DNA of 64,000 nucleotides from Aulostomus chinensis (taxonomy: Eukaryota > Chordata > Actinopteri > Syngnathiformes > Aulostomidae), in assembly GCA_037954235.1 (NCBI GenBank), contig JBBMOA010000001.1, forward strand, positions 857,001-921,000, given 5' to 3'. Both the position numbers and the translations under genes were made by a program. Positions within the stretch are counted from its first letter, which is position 1; each line of letters opens with the position of its first letter. The notes below the pieces were generated by a model. The model was not told where the DNA came from. It saw only the letters and a program-made list of their open reading frames with translations, and did not search any database. Positions 10,618 to 20,777 of the stretch are shown piece after piece.

Positions 10618-11827
10618 GGCCTTCTGCTTTGACTGGTTGGGGGGAAAGAGAGCAGGAGAGCAGGGCAGAGACAAAGACAGAGAATGGAGGAAGACAGATA
10701 TGCAGAAGGAAAGAGAGGGACAGAGATAAAGAGAGAGAGAAAGGAAGAGACTGATGGACAGACGGGGACGTGAGCAGGTGGAGCTACGGGTGGCAGCTTG
10801 AGCCTCTTCAGGTCTGCAGCCTCCTCAGCAGCACCAGGATCTGGGATGAGGGGAGAAGAGGAGTTAGTAATGTGTGTGATTTATGTATGACACATATAGG
10901 AGGACAGAGAGGAGGAGAGAGAAGCCCAGTGCCCAGTTCTGTGTTGAGGGAATGCGTTGCTCTACAGCTCACCTCCAAGCTGCTAGGGGGTGTGGCTGTG
11001 TCTTTCTATGGTTTCGGGGGCTCTTGTCAGATTCCAAAACAAAACTATTTCCAACAGAAAGTCCAGTGCTTCTCTTTGAACGACTTTGTTTTCATGAATC
11101 AAACTTAAAACCTTGAACATGAAAAACACGACTTGTGGCCATTTTCTTCCGGAGACGCACATTTTGTCGTGGAGGTTCTTCCACCTCTAAATGCATTCGG
11201 CGACTCCTCTGAACGGACCAATCACAGTCCTTGATGTTCACGTCACGACGTGTCGACACAATGAATAGTCAGGACAATTTGGAGGTGGCTCCCATTCTAC
11301 TTTTAGAACTCTAGGAACCACCAGTAACCCTCCATCCTGGGAGCGAAGGGTTCTAGCTGGATAATAGGGGACTAGGACTGCTTCACTCAGCCTTGCCGTG
11401 TCGTGTGTGTGTGTCAGGCTGGCCCAGGATGCTGTGCATGTTGCTTCTTTTTTGACATTAAGATGTAGGCTGACACGGATATTATAAAGGCCTACTTTAA
11501 AAAAAGAAAGATTTTTCTTGGCGACCTTGGGTTGGACTGGCCGTTCAAGAATTGTCCATTTGTCCCATTATAGACACTAACATTCCAACGAGTGAATGTG
11601 ATTATGAATGGACAAAGGCATTCAGCAGAGGGGACCTATGACCTTTGACCTGGGTGACACAACGTTGATCCAAGCATCTGAAGCCAGCGTTTCTGTTCCC
11701 AGTTTGCTGACTGGTCGTCAGTAGCAGGACGTCTCTTTTCATTGAGTTGATTTCTGTTTCTGTCTGTTGCTCCGCTGTTTCAGAGTCAAATGAAGAGATT
11801 TCTGATGTTGCTGTTTGTGTCCTGCAG

Positions 11828-13573
11828 ATGTGGAGCAGCTGCTGGTGATTAAAGAAGAGGTTCCCCCTGAGCTGCAGGACCCAGAGCCCCCCCCACATTA
11901 AAGAGGAGTGGGAGGAGCTCTGGACCAGTGAGGAGGGAGCGCAGCTTCAAGGGCAGGAGGAGGCTGATATCACCACGTTCCCCTTCACTCTGGTCCCTGT
12001 GAAGAGTGAAGGGGACGAAGAGAAACCTCAGTTCCCACAGCTTCATCAGAGTCTAACTGAGGAGAACTTGAAAGAAGAGTCTCTGAGCAGGAGCCCAATT
12101 CATCCTCTGAAAACAGAAGCTGATGGAGAAGAGAGTGGAGGACCAGAACCAGAACCAGCCAGCAAGGTAGATCCAGATACACTTGTACAACCTAAGACTG
12201 AAGACCAGATGTCAGACTCTTCTGAAGCTGAGACTGAAGTCAGTGAGGATGATTGGGTCAGACCTGATGACACGGCCACCTCTGAGCACAAGGAACCCTT
12301 TGGCTCAAGGAGGAATTTGCTTCAGAAACTGAGCCCAGGACAGGAAGTGAGTCATTGCAGCTCAAAAGAGCAAAAACTAAAAACTGGAAGAGAATCAGAA
12401 ATCATCAGGAACGTGACCTTTGGTCCTTCTGAATCTGAGACAGAAGTCAGTGAGGATGAGCGTCCATTTAGGTGCTCAACATGCAGTAAAGGTTTTCGTT
12501 ACAGAAGTAGTTTGGATACTCACATGAGAACACACTCTGGTGTGAAACCATTCCCATGCTCAGTGTGTGGCAAAAGATTCTCAGAAAAGCGACATCTTAA
12601 AACGCACATGAGAACACATACTGGAGAAAAACCATTCCCCTGCTCAGTTTGCGGCAAAAGATTTTCTGTAAAGGGATGTCTGAATAGACACATGAGAACA
12701 CATACTGGAGTGAAACCATTCCCATGCCCAGTTTGTGGTAAAAGATTCTCAACGGGGAATCTGAAATCACACATGAGAACACACACTTTGGAGAAACCAT
12801 TCCCCTGCTCAGTTTGTGGCAGAACGTTTTCAGAAAAGGGATGTCTGAAAAGACACATGAGAACACACACTGGAGAGAAACCTTTTCCATGCTTACTTTG
12901 TATCAAAAAATTTTCAGAAAAGGGATGTCTGAAAAGACACGAGAACGCACACTGGGGAGAAACCATTCCCCTGCTCTGTTTGTGGCATAAAATTTTCAGA
13001 TAAGGGATGTGTGAAAAGACACATGAGAACACATACTGGGGAGAAACCATTCCCTTGCTCAGTTTGTGGCACAAGATTCTCAGTGAAGGCACATCTAGAA
13101 TCACACATGAGAGCACACACTGGGGAGAAACCATTCCCCTGCTCAGTGTGTAGTAAAAGATTCTCAGAAAAGGGACATCTGAAAAGACACATGAGAATGC
13201 ACACTGGGGAGAAACCATTCCCCTGCTCAGTTTGTTGCAAAAGATTTTCAGAAAGGGGATGTCTGAAAAGACACATGAAAGTGCACACTGAGGAGAAACC
13301 ATTCCCTTGCTCAGTATGTCATAAAAGATTCCCAGAAAAGGGACATCTGAAAAGACATATGAAAATGCACACTGGGGAGAAACCATTCCCCTGCACTGTG
13401 TGTGGCAAAAGATTCTCAGAAAAGGGATGTCTGAAAAGACACACGAGAATGCACACTGAGGAGAACCCTTCCCCTGCTCAGTTTGTGGTAAAAAATTCTC
13501 AGAATAGGGACATCTGAAAAGTCACATGAGAACCCACACTGGGGAGAAACCATTTCTCACGACTTGGCTCTGA
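11828..13573 (+). pseudogene. C2H2 zinc-finger protein, exon 2, with frame breaks
   Basis: Codes for an acidic linker and about 13 C2H2 fingers; most are joined by TGEKP-type linkers (variants such as SGVKP, TLEKP and TEEKP occur). Four lesions are visible. A C run of eight at 11887-11894 (seven would keep frame) leads to TAA six codons on. Two bases of an ATG are missing at 12940/12941 (finger 6). One A is missing near 13465, at the finger 12 linker. A TAG at 13505-13507 replaces an expected AAG in finger 13. Finger 4 also lacks one residue between its second Cys and first His. Between lesions the frames are clean and fingers keep C-x2-C-x12-H-x3-H, so the loss is recent, or some lesions are sequencing errors (the C8 run is the likeliest). 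The frame ends at TGA 13571. An intact relative would be a nuclear DNA-binding regulator. Confidence 0.75.
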
Positions 13574-15497
13574 AGCAATGGCAAAACAGTGGGAGATGTG
13601 GGTAGGAAGCCAAATAATGTTTTTTTTAACCAAGAAAACAACAACAAAACAAAATAGAACAAAAAGAGCCATGGGATTTGACAGGCAATGGAGTCAATGT
13701 TATGGTTGCATGAGTGTAAGGGAGCTGTAAGGAAGAGATGTTGGCTGCTGAAAATGAAAGTGACAATGGATGAGGAGGAAGAGCGGCTCCTGGCCGGCAA
13801 GGCGGGTTCTTTATGAAGAGAGCAACTAACCAACTAGGAGGAATGAACAGCTCCCCACTCTCCAGCTCCCTGCTGCAACACAAGAAACATCATGAAAGAC
13901 ATCAGCCAAGGGACCATCACACCCCCCTACAAGAACAGGGTCCTGAAGGGAATCCCGCTACCAAAATACCATGAATGTAATTTTTCTTGAATCCCAAAAT
14001 GATAATTCACTAAACCTCTAAAAACCATATACGTCCCCCATTGGACTGCTCAGATAAGGTCAAACTATCAGGAGGGGAACCAGTGGCCTGCTCCGGTGGT
14101 CCAGCATCTCTTGTTGCAATTTAAGAGGCTAGGAAAAGACAAGAGGAGAACCAGAGAGAGGAAAACCGGTCACAATCAAATACCACACTGAGGAACTCTA
14201 GACAACACGTACACCACCACTTTGTTGGTCCCCTTCACATAGCGAATATCCAGTATGACTGCAGGAACAGAGACCACCTGACTGGTCTCTGGTTGGGACA
14301 CTGCAACGAATGAAGGAAGGTGAGTGGATTATGGTCAGTGGAGACAACGTGTCTACATGGAGAACAATGATGAGAACACACAGCTGAGAGACATCAGTCT
14401 TGCTGAGTTAGTTAACAAAGCTCCTCAGGTCAGGAAAACTTGAGACGACGCAACAGAGAAACTTCCTTTGTCCATCCTGTGTTGTGTGACTGAAGCTGAG
14501 GAGAAACTGAAACTAATCATGGTGGTGGAGGCCAGACATGAAGGTTGTGGGTGTAAAGAGTTTTTGAAAGCAGAAGGGAAAACACATCAGGAAAGAGACA
14601 GGATGAAGCTGAAATCATGGAGCCACCATTGGACAGGAGGGTGTGAGGGCTGATCTGATTTCTCTTAGGTCACCATCAAAGATCCACTTGGCACCAAGTA
14701 CTGATCTTTATATTGATGTATTGATCCCTGATCAAACACTGAATTGTCTTTGAGATGTGTGAAAATAAATGAGTGGGCGGAGTCTCTGATATCAGTGATG
14801 TCATCCAGCTGATGGAGAAATATGTGACATCAGCTGGAGCCTCCGGTGAAGTACCTTTAGTAGTAGTACACATGCAGTATACGCTCAGTACCGGCTCCTA
14901 CACAGACACAGCGAGCGCTGCTTTAACAAATACATGGTTCCTATGGGAGGGATTGGTTGGATTTCCGGTGTATCAGGACCAGGACTGAAGTTGGTCCCTG
15001 ACCGTCCTGGAGGGGCGGCTGTAACACAGGATGAGTTTTCACAGTGAAGGTCTTCTTCTTCTACAGCTGAATTAAAGTGTAAACAGCCGTCTACACACCT
15101 TTAACTGTCCTTATAAACTTGTCTTTTAATAAACTTTCTGTTCTCTTTTAAAGTTGTCAGTGCTTTTGTTGACATGCAGAGGCTCTACTTGATCACCACC
15201 CTGGTGTTTGACTATTTGGAGTGGATGTTCTTGTTATGATTTGTCTGTTTATCTGCTGCCCCCACGACCTGCGGTGGGAGCTAATTAGCAGTATGCACCA
15301 AAACCTAGTTAGACATGGATGCTCTCAAACCAAATCCCTGCCATCGTTCGAAATAATAAAAACACAAGAACACATCTGAGGTTCCTTTTTAGCTGGAATG
15401 TTCCTTTCAGAGCTTTAAGACTGAGGAGAAGGATTTTAAACTCTGTTCTGGATTGGTGATGTGGTCTCTCCTCCTAGTTCCTGTCCATGCACTTCTT
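13574..15497. other. Intergenic, nothing recognised
   Basis: No credible gene. A small inverted repeat TCCAGCTGATG / CATCAGCTGGA sits at 14804-14838. Sequence at 14770-15000 is somewhat CpG-richer, without a recognisable first exon. Confidence 0.35.
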
Positions 15498-15553
15498 CCT
15501 CCACTTCAAGACTGCAGCTGCTTTCTGGAGCAGCTGCAGTCTTGAAGTGGAGG
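15498..15553. repeat. Perfect 24-bp hairpin with 8-nt loop
   Basis: The left arm 15498-15521 and right arm 15530-15553 are exact reverse complements over 24 bp, with loop TTTCTGGA between them. The arm core is ACTTCAAGACTGCAGCTGC. A stem this long and perfect is unlikely by chance. It could be a new hairpin RNA, a palindromic insertion, or a short inverted duplication. Natural microRNA precursors normally show bulges, which argues against a conserved microRNA. Confidence 0.85.
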
Positions 15554-15984
15554 TTCACTTTTCTGGACCTTTGGCCTTCCCAGCTCACCAGGGTGCTCCC
15601 AGCAACTGGAGACAGTTCTGGACCCATTGGGTCTGGTCCTGCTGACGCTATCTGCAATGCTCGTGCTAGCGCGAGTGGATAGGCCTGCCATTTAAATACC
15701 ATCTTACTCACTCCACAGCAAATTCCAGGCGACTGAAATAAAACTCCAGAATATCAATTTAAAGTGTTTGTTGATAGAATCATTCTGGGGAGGAAACTTT
15801 TAGTACATCGCGGTTCTTTTTGAGGGACAAACCTCAGATTTCAGGTGTAATTTTACCTCTCCTCTAGTCGGTAGAAGTGGGCTCACGTTACAGCTTCAGA
15901 GGACTGTCATGCTACTGACTGAATGTATTCCTCAGCCATTGATGAGTCGGCCGATATTTATCTATAATATATATTTATATATCC

Positions 15985-16140
15985 AGTGACTTCTACCAGT
16001 GCTGTCTCTGTGCTGGGCTCTAAAACCAGACTGAAACCCTCAAATCAACTCTTGTTATGGAGGAAGTCACTCAGCTGATTAGCAGCTGCTTTCTCCAGGA
16101 TTTTAGAGAGGAGGGGAGGTCAGCTATCAGTCCATAGTTG
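15985..16140 (-). mobile_element. LINE reverse-transcriptase fragment, frame-broken
   Basis: On the minus strand the sequence reads, with two frame changes and a stop, NYGLIADLPS, then SKILEKAAANQLSDFLHNKS and FEGFQSGFRAQH. This is the NYRPISNLP...KILEKVV...FQSGFR block of CR1/L2-group reverse transcriptases. It is the same kind of element as the relic at 655-819, but a more N-terminal part. Confidence 0.65.
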
Positions 16141-16165
16141 GCTAGAACCTCAGGGTATCCACAGC

Positions 16166-16237
16166 TTCCCTGACCAGGACTTGAACCCTAGGCTGTGGCA
16201 GTGAGAGCACCAACTCTAGCCACTAGACCATCAGGGA
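16166..16237 (-). tRNA. tRNA-Glu(CTC)-like, possibly a pseudogene
   Basis: 72 nt on the minus strand. Acceptor arms TCCCTGA and TCAGGGA pair fully, discriminator A. D-arm GGTCTAGTGGCTAGAG, anticodon loop CTCTCAC (anticodon CTC). The anticodon stem TGGTG/TGCCA uses two G-U pairs, and the T-stem TAGGG/CCTGG has one mismatch, with T-loop TTCAAGT in place of TTCGATT. The intact acceptor but eroded T-arm suggests weakened promoter function. It sits 225 bp from the Glu-type gene at 16462-16533, same strand. Confidence 0.55.
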
Positions 16238-16265
16238 CCACACTGACCAGAGTTTGTCCTTGCAG

Positions 16266-16720
16266 GAGTCAGTGACTTAATAGAGTCTAACAAAGGGTTG
16301 AACCTGAATGAGACAGTTTCCCTTCAACGTGGGGCCATGGCAGAGTGAACCAAGAACACTACAATGGGGGTGAGAGTGGAGCCATGATGGACTCACAGTT
16401 CATCACCTCCACCATCATGTGGACCACCTGATCACCTCTCCCTCAACCTCTAAATAACTCATTCCCTGACCGGGAATCGAACCCGGGCCGCGGCGGTTAG
16501 AGCGCCGAATCCTAACCACTAGACCATCAGGGACCACACTGAGCTCTCCAACAACAGAGACTATAAACAATGACTCAAGAACACAGGACTCTGTGGTCTC
16601 AGCTTGAGATGCAGAGGGTCCACCAAGACCACCAGACACCTCAGCCCCCTAAAGACAGTCCACCCCCAGGATCCTGTCCCCCTCTGCTCCAACTCAGCCC
16701 TCCATTCATAACGTGACTTT
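16266..16720 (-). repeat. Inverted duplication around a Glu-type tRNA, left arm
   Basis: About 455 bp that match the reverse complement of about 20177-20631 with few differences. The arms are separated by about 3.46 kb that contains tRNA-Ala, tRNA-Ser(GCT) and tRNA-Ser(AGA). Outer limits are sharp: GGAGTCAGTGACTT at one end and ATAACGTGACTTT at the other. Confidence 0.85.
16462..16533 (-). tRNA. tRNA with Glu body and CTA (amber) anticodon
   Basis: 72 nt on the minus strand. Acceptor TCCCTGA/TCAGGGA is fully paired with discriminator A; the D-arm is GGTCTAGTGGTTAGGA, the anticodon stem CGGCG/CGCCG is perfect, the T-arm CCGGGTTCGATTCCCGG is perfect with canonical T-loop TTCGATT. As I recall vertebrate tRNA-Glu(CTC), the body differs by very few bases. 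The loop reads CTCTAAC, so the anticodon is CTA, complementary to the stop codon UAG, instead of CTC or TTC. The inverted copy at 20363-20434 has CTTTCAC. If charged (Glu anticodon identity includes positions 34-36, so charging may be poor) it would be an amber suppressor. No close T-run terminator. Sequencing error is possible. Confidence 0.8.
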
Positions 16721-17330
16721 GTCTCAGTCTCTTCACAATGCCAGTCACTGAAACACTGACAATGTGATGGGGCTTCCTGTCTTTACTGCATTTTTTTCAA
16801 GGCTCACAACTGCTACTTCCTACAGTCGTCTCTACTGTGTACTTGTACTACCAGTTGTTATGAGCAACTGTGGATTTCTAAATATTCCAGTCCTCAGTTT
16901 GCAACTGTATAGTGATGATGGGTCAGTTTAGAGCTGTCAATCAATGTTAATAATTGATCTTAACATCTGAAGATTATTTTAGGAACACAAATACTTTTAC
17001 TTCATTCTGAGGATGAGCAGACGTTCAATATAATTCTCATTTCCTGGTCAAAGACTCCTGCTAGTCAGAGAGGATCTGGGCTGGATTGGAAAGCTTCAGA
17101 GAGGAAAACCTTCACTCTGGACTGGACTGAGAACGGAGCAGCCTCAGCTTCCTGGAGCCTTACTTGCCTCTGTGGTCTAAGGCTGTGTGGGCTGACATCA
17201 CAGTGAAACTACTGAGATCACAGAGCCTTTGAGATCACAGGCTGACTTCCTTTTTATCCCTAAAATGAAGGAGAAAAATGTTGTGTCTGTGTTTGTGTTG
17301 CTGCATCAGTTAAACAGTGACTCTGACAGA
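16721..17330. other. Intergenic, nothing recognised
   Basis: No gene or repeat identified between the inverted-duplication arm and the tRNA-Ala gene. Confidence 0.35.
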
Positions 17331-17402
17331 GGGGATGTAGCTCAGTGGTAGAGGGCATGCTTCGCATGTATGAGGCCCCGGGTTCAATCCCTGGCATCTC
17401 CA
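17331..17402 (+). tRNA. tRNA-Ala(CGC)
   Basis: 72 nt beginning GGGGATGTAGCTCAGTGG (consensus A-box) and ending GGCATCTCCA. The acceptor arm GGGGATG/CATCTCC carries the G3-U70 pair that is the main alanine identity element. Anticodon loop TTCGCAT gives anticodon CGC (GCG codon). The T-arm reads CCGGGTTCAATCCCTGG, with one G-U pair; TTCAATC in place of TTCGATC is a B-box variant. The body keeps every pairing region, so it may be functional. No T4 run follows within about 40 nt, which is a mark against efficient termination. Confidence 0.85.
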
Positions 17403-18448
17403 GCTGGTCCTTTGGAGCCTTCATCTTACCAGCTAAATTGATCCATAAATGTGACAACAGTTGATAACAAACTACCAGAAGAGAAACCAGTCTGTTGCAT
17501 ATCAAAGTATTTGTAGCTGGGTCAGTGTGACTGTGAGCCTTCATAGCCAGCATGAAGGAGCTGGTTTTATCTTTGCTGGGGAAATCCCACACACAGCTGC
17601 TCTCAGTTCCACATGTGTGTGTCCTCACTCCTCCGTCCTCCTGCTGCCCTCAGAATACAGACACAATTCAACCTGGCAAGTTTGGAGCATAGAAGTGCTC
17701 CTGAAGAGATGTGTGTCAGCCCACAGCTGGCTGTTCTTACCTGGAACCTCAAGATGAAACTGCTTCCACAGATTGGAAATGAATCTGATGTTGACTTTTG
17801 GACAAATCACCTGTTCATCAGTTCATCATCACTTCCATCCATTTTCTACTGCTTATCTTGTTATAGAAAGGAGTCTATCTGCTGTGTGACTGAGGCAGTT
17901 ACTGTGAGCTGCTGCATGTCTCAGTGTGTGTGTGTGGGGGGGGGGCTGTGTGTGACTGGTCGGCTGCCAAGGATTATTGATGAGATCAATCATGATCAGC
18001 TCAGAGATCACGGCCCAGAAGAAGGAGACTTTTTGATTTTTGGGGGTTCAGTTTCTAAGTCAGACACATCATCACAATTTGAAGTTTTCCTCCAGTAAAA
18101 AACAAAACAACACAAAACCAAACAAAAACATGATTTGACTTTTGATGTCTACATTTTTTGGAAATTGTGAGTCCAACAAGCAGGAGGCCGTTTGAGCTTG
18201 GAAACTGTGAAGCATCACCAGTAACTGCTGGTTAATTTACAGGTGTTTCCTCCAAAAAGTTTAAAATGAATGAATAAACCTTTAATACTACAGTTAGAAA
18301 GTAGTATTTTGCTATCATCTAATTTGATAGGTGGCGCTGTCACCAAAAAACAAAAGTCCAACAAATGCATTTTATCATCCAATTCAGTAGGTGGTGCTGT
18401 GGGGTCCTGGAACTGCAGCTCTCAGGTGCTGCAGAATCTCCTCTTGCA
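17403..18448. other. Intergenic, nothing recognised
   Basis: No credible gene. Contains a G run at 17936-17945 and a CCATCCATTTTCTACTGCTT block near 17836 that marks the edge of the common fish repeat. Confidence 0.35.
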
Positions 18449-19143
18449 AAGCCTCACAGTTCAGAGTCGTTCCAGAATCTAGGAGCAGAAACCAAAGTCT
18501 CCTACGACGAGGATGGGATTGGAACCCACGCCTGCAGAGCTCAATGGATCAGCAGTCCATCACCTTAACCACTCGGCCACCTCGTCTCCTGACCGCCATG
18601 ATGTGCTGCTTTCTCTTAGCCTTTGAAACAGCTGAACTCTTTGGAGCCCATTTGTCAGAAATGGACCCAGCAGGAGCCACTGAACACAACTCTGACATCA
18701 TCAGGCTTCTTCCCAGCAGCTTGGTGCTCCAGAAGGAAGAATCCAGACCATCGCTACATCATCAGAGTGAACACCAGCTGATGTTGACCAGTTTAACAAG
18801 CCTTTGACTGCTAAATGACACCCAAGCTCAGATTCTCTTGTCCTGGTAGAACAAGTCAATGTTGAAGAAGATGAGAGGACCAGACTTTTTCATCCAATGC
18901 TGGAACAGCGTTAGACCGAAGGTCTGAAGGTCCCTGGTCTGGTCCAGGTTTCAACAGGGGACCAGCATCAGCCAGCATTTAAATGTGGACAACAGTGGAG
19001 GTGAAGCCCACATCAAGGAAACCAGCCTCCTATCACTGTCCTGTGCTGAGTTTCTTTAAAAAAAGTGAGACAACCTCAAGAGTTTCTGTTTCCTGTGTTG
19101 GATTTTGGCTCAGAGAATCAGAGCCAATCAGAAGCTTGTTGGT
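18449..19143. repeat. Segmental duplication unit carrying tRNA-Ser(GCT), copy 2
   Basis: Direct copy of 3312-3886, with about 100 additional bases near 18885-19005 that interrupt the alignment. Confidence 0.75.
18505..18586 (-). tRNA. tRNA-Ser(GCT), second copy
   Basis: 82 nt, minus strand, nearly identical to the copy at 3363-3444, in the same duplicated unit. Here the acceptor stem GACGAGG/CCTCGTC is fully Watson-Crick, so this copy is the better-formed one. It shares the CTGCTGA anticodon loop and the TTCCAAT T-loop change. No close T-run terminator. Confidence 0.8.
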
Positions 19144-19144
19144 C

Positions 19145-19280
19145 TTGGATGCTGGTCATCAGGGGCAATGAGGGGCTCAGTGTCTTGCTCAAGGACACTT
19201 CAACATGGTCACCAGCTGAAGTGAGAACTGAACCAGCAACTCTGCTAGACGGCCACTCTTCCTCCAGGCCGTGCCCCCCG
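19145..19280 (+). repeat. Dispersed fish repeat fragment
   Basis: Contains GAGGGGCTCAGTGTCTTGCT and CAAGGACACTTCAACATGG, a block found in many fish genomes; class not assigned. A related phrase (CAAAGTGTCCTTGAGTAAGA) is at 55340. Confidence 0.45.
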
Positions 19281-19498
19281 AACCTGAATCATCATGATGT
19301 CATTATTTGTTGCTTTAATTCACCAAATGTGTGACGTGGTGAGTTTGTCAGGAGTTTAAAGACCAAAGTTGTGAACACACAGAGAAGTAAACCTGTCAAA
19401 GCTGCTTCACTTGATGAGAGAAACTGAGGAACTGATAGAAGAGCAACAAAGAAAATGGAGTCAGAAGGTCGTCTTCTTCACCGCTCAGTCACAACACT

Positions 19499-19500
<2 letters not shown>

Positions 19501-19568
<68 letters not shown>
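19501..19568 (+). repeat. (CA)n microsatellite
   Basis: 68 bp of uninterrupted CA. Confidence 0.95.
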
Positions 19569-19570
<2 letters not shown>

Positions 19571-19665
19571 TAGTTTGTCTTTGAGAGAGGACAAAAAATG
19601 TTTGACTGTGCTGACATGAACTTTCATTGTCTAATTTCAGTCTCCTACAAAAGTGTGTGAATGTG

Positions 19666-19747
19666 GTCGTTGTGGCCGAGTGGTGAAGGCGATGGACTAG
19701 AAATCCATTGGGGTCTCCCTGCTCAGGTTGGAGTCCTGCCAACAACG
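19666..19747 (+). pseudogene. tRNA-Ser(AGA)-like
   Basis: 82 nt, class II. D-arm GGCCGAGTGGTGAAGGCG, anticodon loop CTAGAAA (anticodon AGA), long variable arm, T-loop TTGGAGT in place of TTCGAAT. The acceptor GTCGTTG/CAACAAC has one C-A mismatch and the T-stem TCAGG/CCTGC has one mismatch. Loss of the B-box core TTCGA suggests that it is no longer a good polymerase III template. A run of T occurs about 33 nt downstream. The second copy is at 22340-22421. Confidence 0.6.
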
Positions 19748-20176
19748 TTAAACTGTTTAAAATTTAAATTTGACGCATTTTTCCTCTACACTGTCCTTCA
19801 TCACAGCATTTAACATCAGGACTGCTCCCAGATCAGCTCCATGACCTCATCTTTGCACCAGAGTACCGCCCAAGTTCATCAAAAACGGCCAAGCATAAAT
19901 ATATAATATGTATATAATGTGAACACACCTTTACAGGTGCGTTAACGTGCTTAATAATAGAGAATGAGTGAAGGGTGCGTTCAGAGTGGAGTGCAGTACC
20001 ACAGTCAGGCCAGCAGGTGGGGCTTTCGTTGGTGCTGTCTACCTAATTGCGGTGTCTGTGCTCTGCCAGCAGAGGTCGTGCTTCCCCACCAATCTTCTCG
20101 GGTGTCTGAGTGGTGCCGCCATGTTCAGGTCGTAGCAGGAGGACGTAGGTTGGTACTTGGCAGTTCGGACGTAGCG

Positions 20177-20631
20177 AAAGTCACGTTATGAATGGAGGGC
20201 TGAGTTGGAGCAGAGGGGGCAGGATCCTGGGGGTGGACTGTCTTTAGGGGGCTGAGGTGTCTGGTGGTCTTGGTGGACCTTCTGCATCTCAAGCTGAGAC
20301 CACAGAGTCCTGTGTTCTTGAGTCATTGTCTATAGTCTCTGTTGTTGGAGAGCTCAGTGTGGTCCCTGATGGTCTAGTGGCTAGGATTCGGCGCTTTCAC
20401 CGCCGCGGCCCGGGTTCGATTCCTGGTCAGGGAATGAGTTATTTAGAGGTTGAGGGAGAGGTGATCAGGTGGTCCACATGATGGTGGAGGTGATGAACTG
20501 TGAGTCCATCATGGCTCCACTCTCACCCCCATTGTAGTGTTCTTGGTTCACTCTGCCATGGCCCCATGTTGAAGGGTGACTGTCTCATTCAGGTCCAACC
20601 CTTTGTTAGACTCTATTAAGTCACTGACTCC
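20177..20631 (+). repeat. Inverted duplication around a Glu-type tRNA, right arm
   Basis: Partner of 16266-16720; very similar apart from scattered single-base changes and about one indel. The open frame of 75 codons in each arm is simply the tRNA and its flanks. Confidence 0.85.
20363..20434 (+). tRNA. tRNA-Glu(TTC)
   Basis: 72 nt. Acceptor TCCCTGA/TCAGGGA fully paired, discriminator A, D-arm GGTCTAGTGGCTAGGA, anticodon stem CGGCG/CGCCG, loop CTTTCAC (anticodon TTC, GAA codon), T-arm CCGGGTTCGATTCCTGG with one G-U pair. It differs from its inverted partner at 16462-16533 in the D-loop, in two anticodon bases and in the T-stem. It has a canonical glutamate anticodon, so it is the likely functional member. 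No T4 run in the first 30 nt downstream. Confidence 0.85.
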
Positions 20632-20679
20632 CAAACTCTGTAATCCTCCTTAGTAGCTTTGGTTATTGATGATCTGCAA

Positions 20680-20770
20680 TGGTTCGTGGGGGTGGAGCCT
20701 ATCCCTCAGGTGAGGGGCGGGGTTTATCCTGGACAGGTCACCAGTCCATGGCAGGGCCATCACATAGAGA
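20680..20770 (-). repeat. Common fish dispersed repeat, fragment
   Basis: Reverse-complement blocks of the repeat at 8455-8790, for example GGTGGAGCCTATCCCTCAGG and GGACAGGTCACCAGTCCATG. Confidence 0.6.
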
Positions 20771-20777
20771 CAGATTG

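Larger units (their letters stand above)
9857..11827 (+). other. Intron of the zinc-finger gene
   Basis: 1971 bp from GTGAGT to TTTGTGTCCTGCAG. It holds the (CA)n microsatellite at 10038-10090, a dispersed repeat piece at 10543-10617 also found next to the satellite array at 23188-23282, and purine-rich DNA around 10680-10750. No other gene was seen in it. Confidence 0.75.
19330..19760 (+). repeat. tRNA-Ser(AGA) duplication unit, copy 1
   Basis: Resembles 21770-22435 in the same orientation: both begin with GTTTGTCAGGAG, continue with an AAGTTGT.ACACAC block and end with a Ser-AGA-type tRNA followed by GTTAAACTGTT. The copies have diverged, differ in length and copy 1 has the long (CA)n run. 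Confidence 0.55.

Noticed and set aside
12520..13386. Long minus-strand open frame of 288 codons opposite the zinc fingers
   Set aside because: Mirror frame of the 84-bp zinc-finger repeat; its Cys/Phe/Ser-rich repeated peptide is the antisense of the finger and linker codons.
14804..14838. 11-bp inverted repeat TCCAGCTGATG / CATCAGCTGGA
   Set aside because: Short stem with a 13-nt loop; such hairpins are expected by chance in 64 kb.
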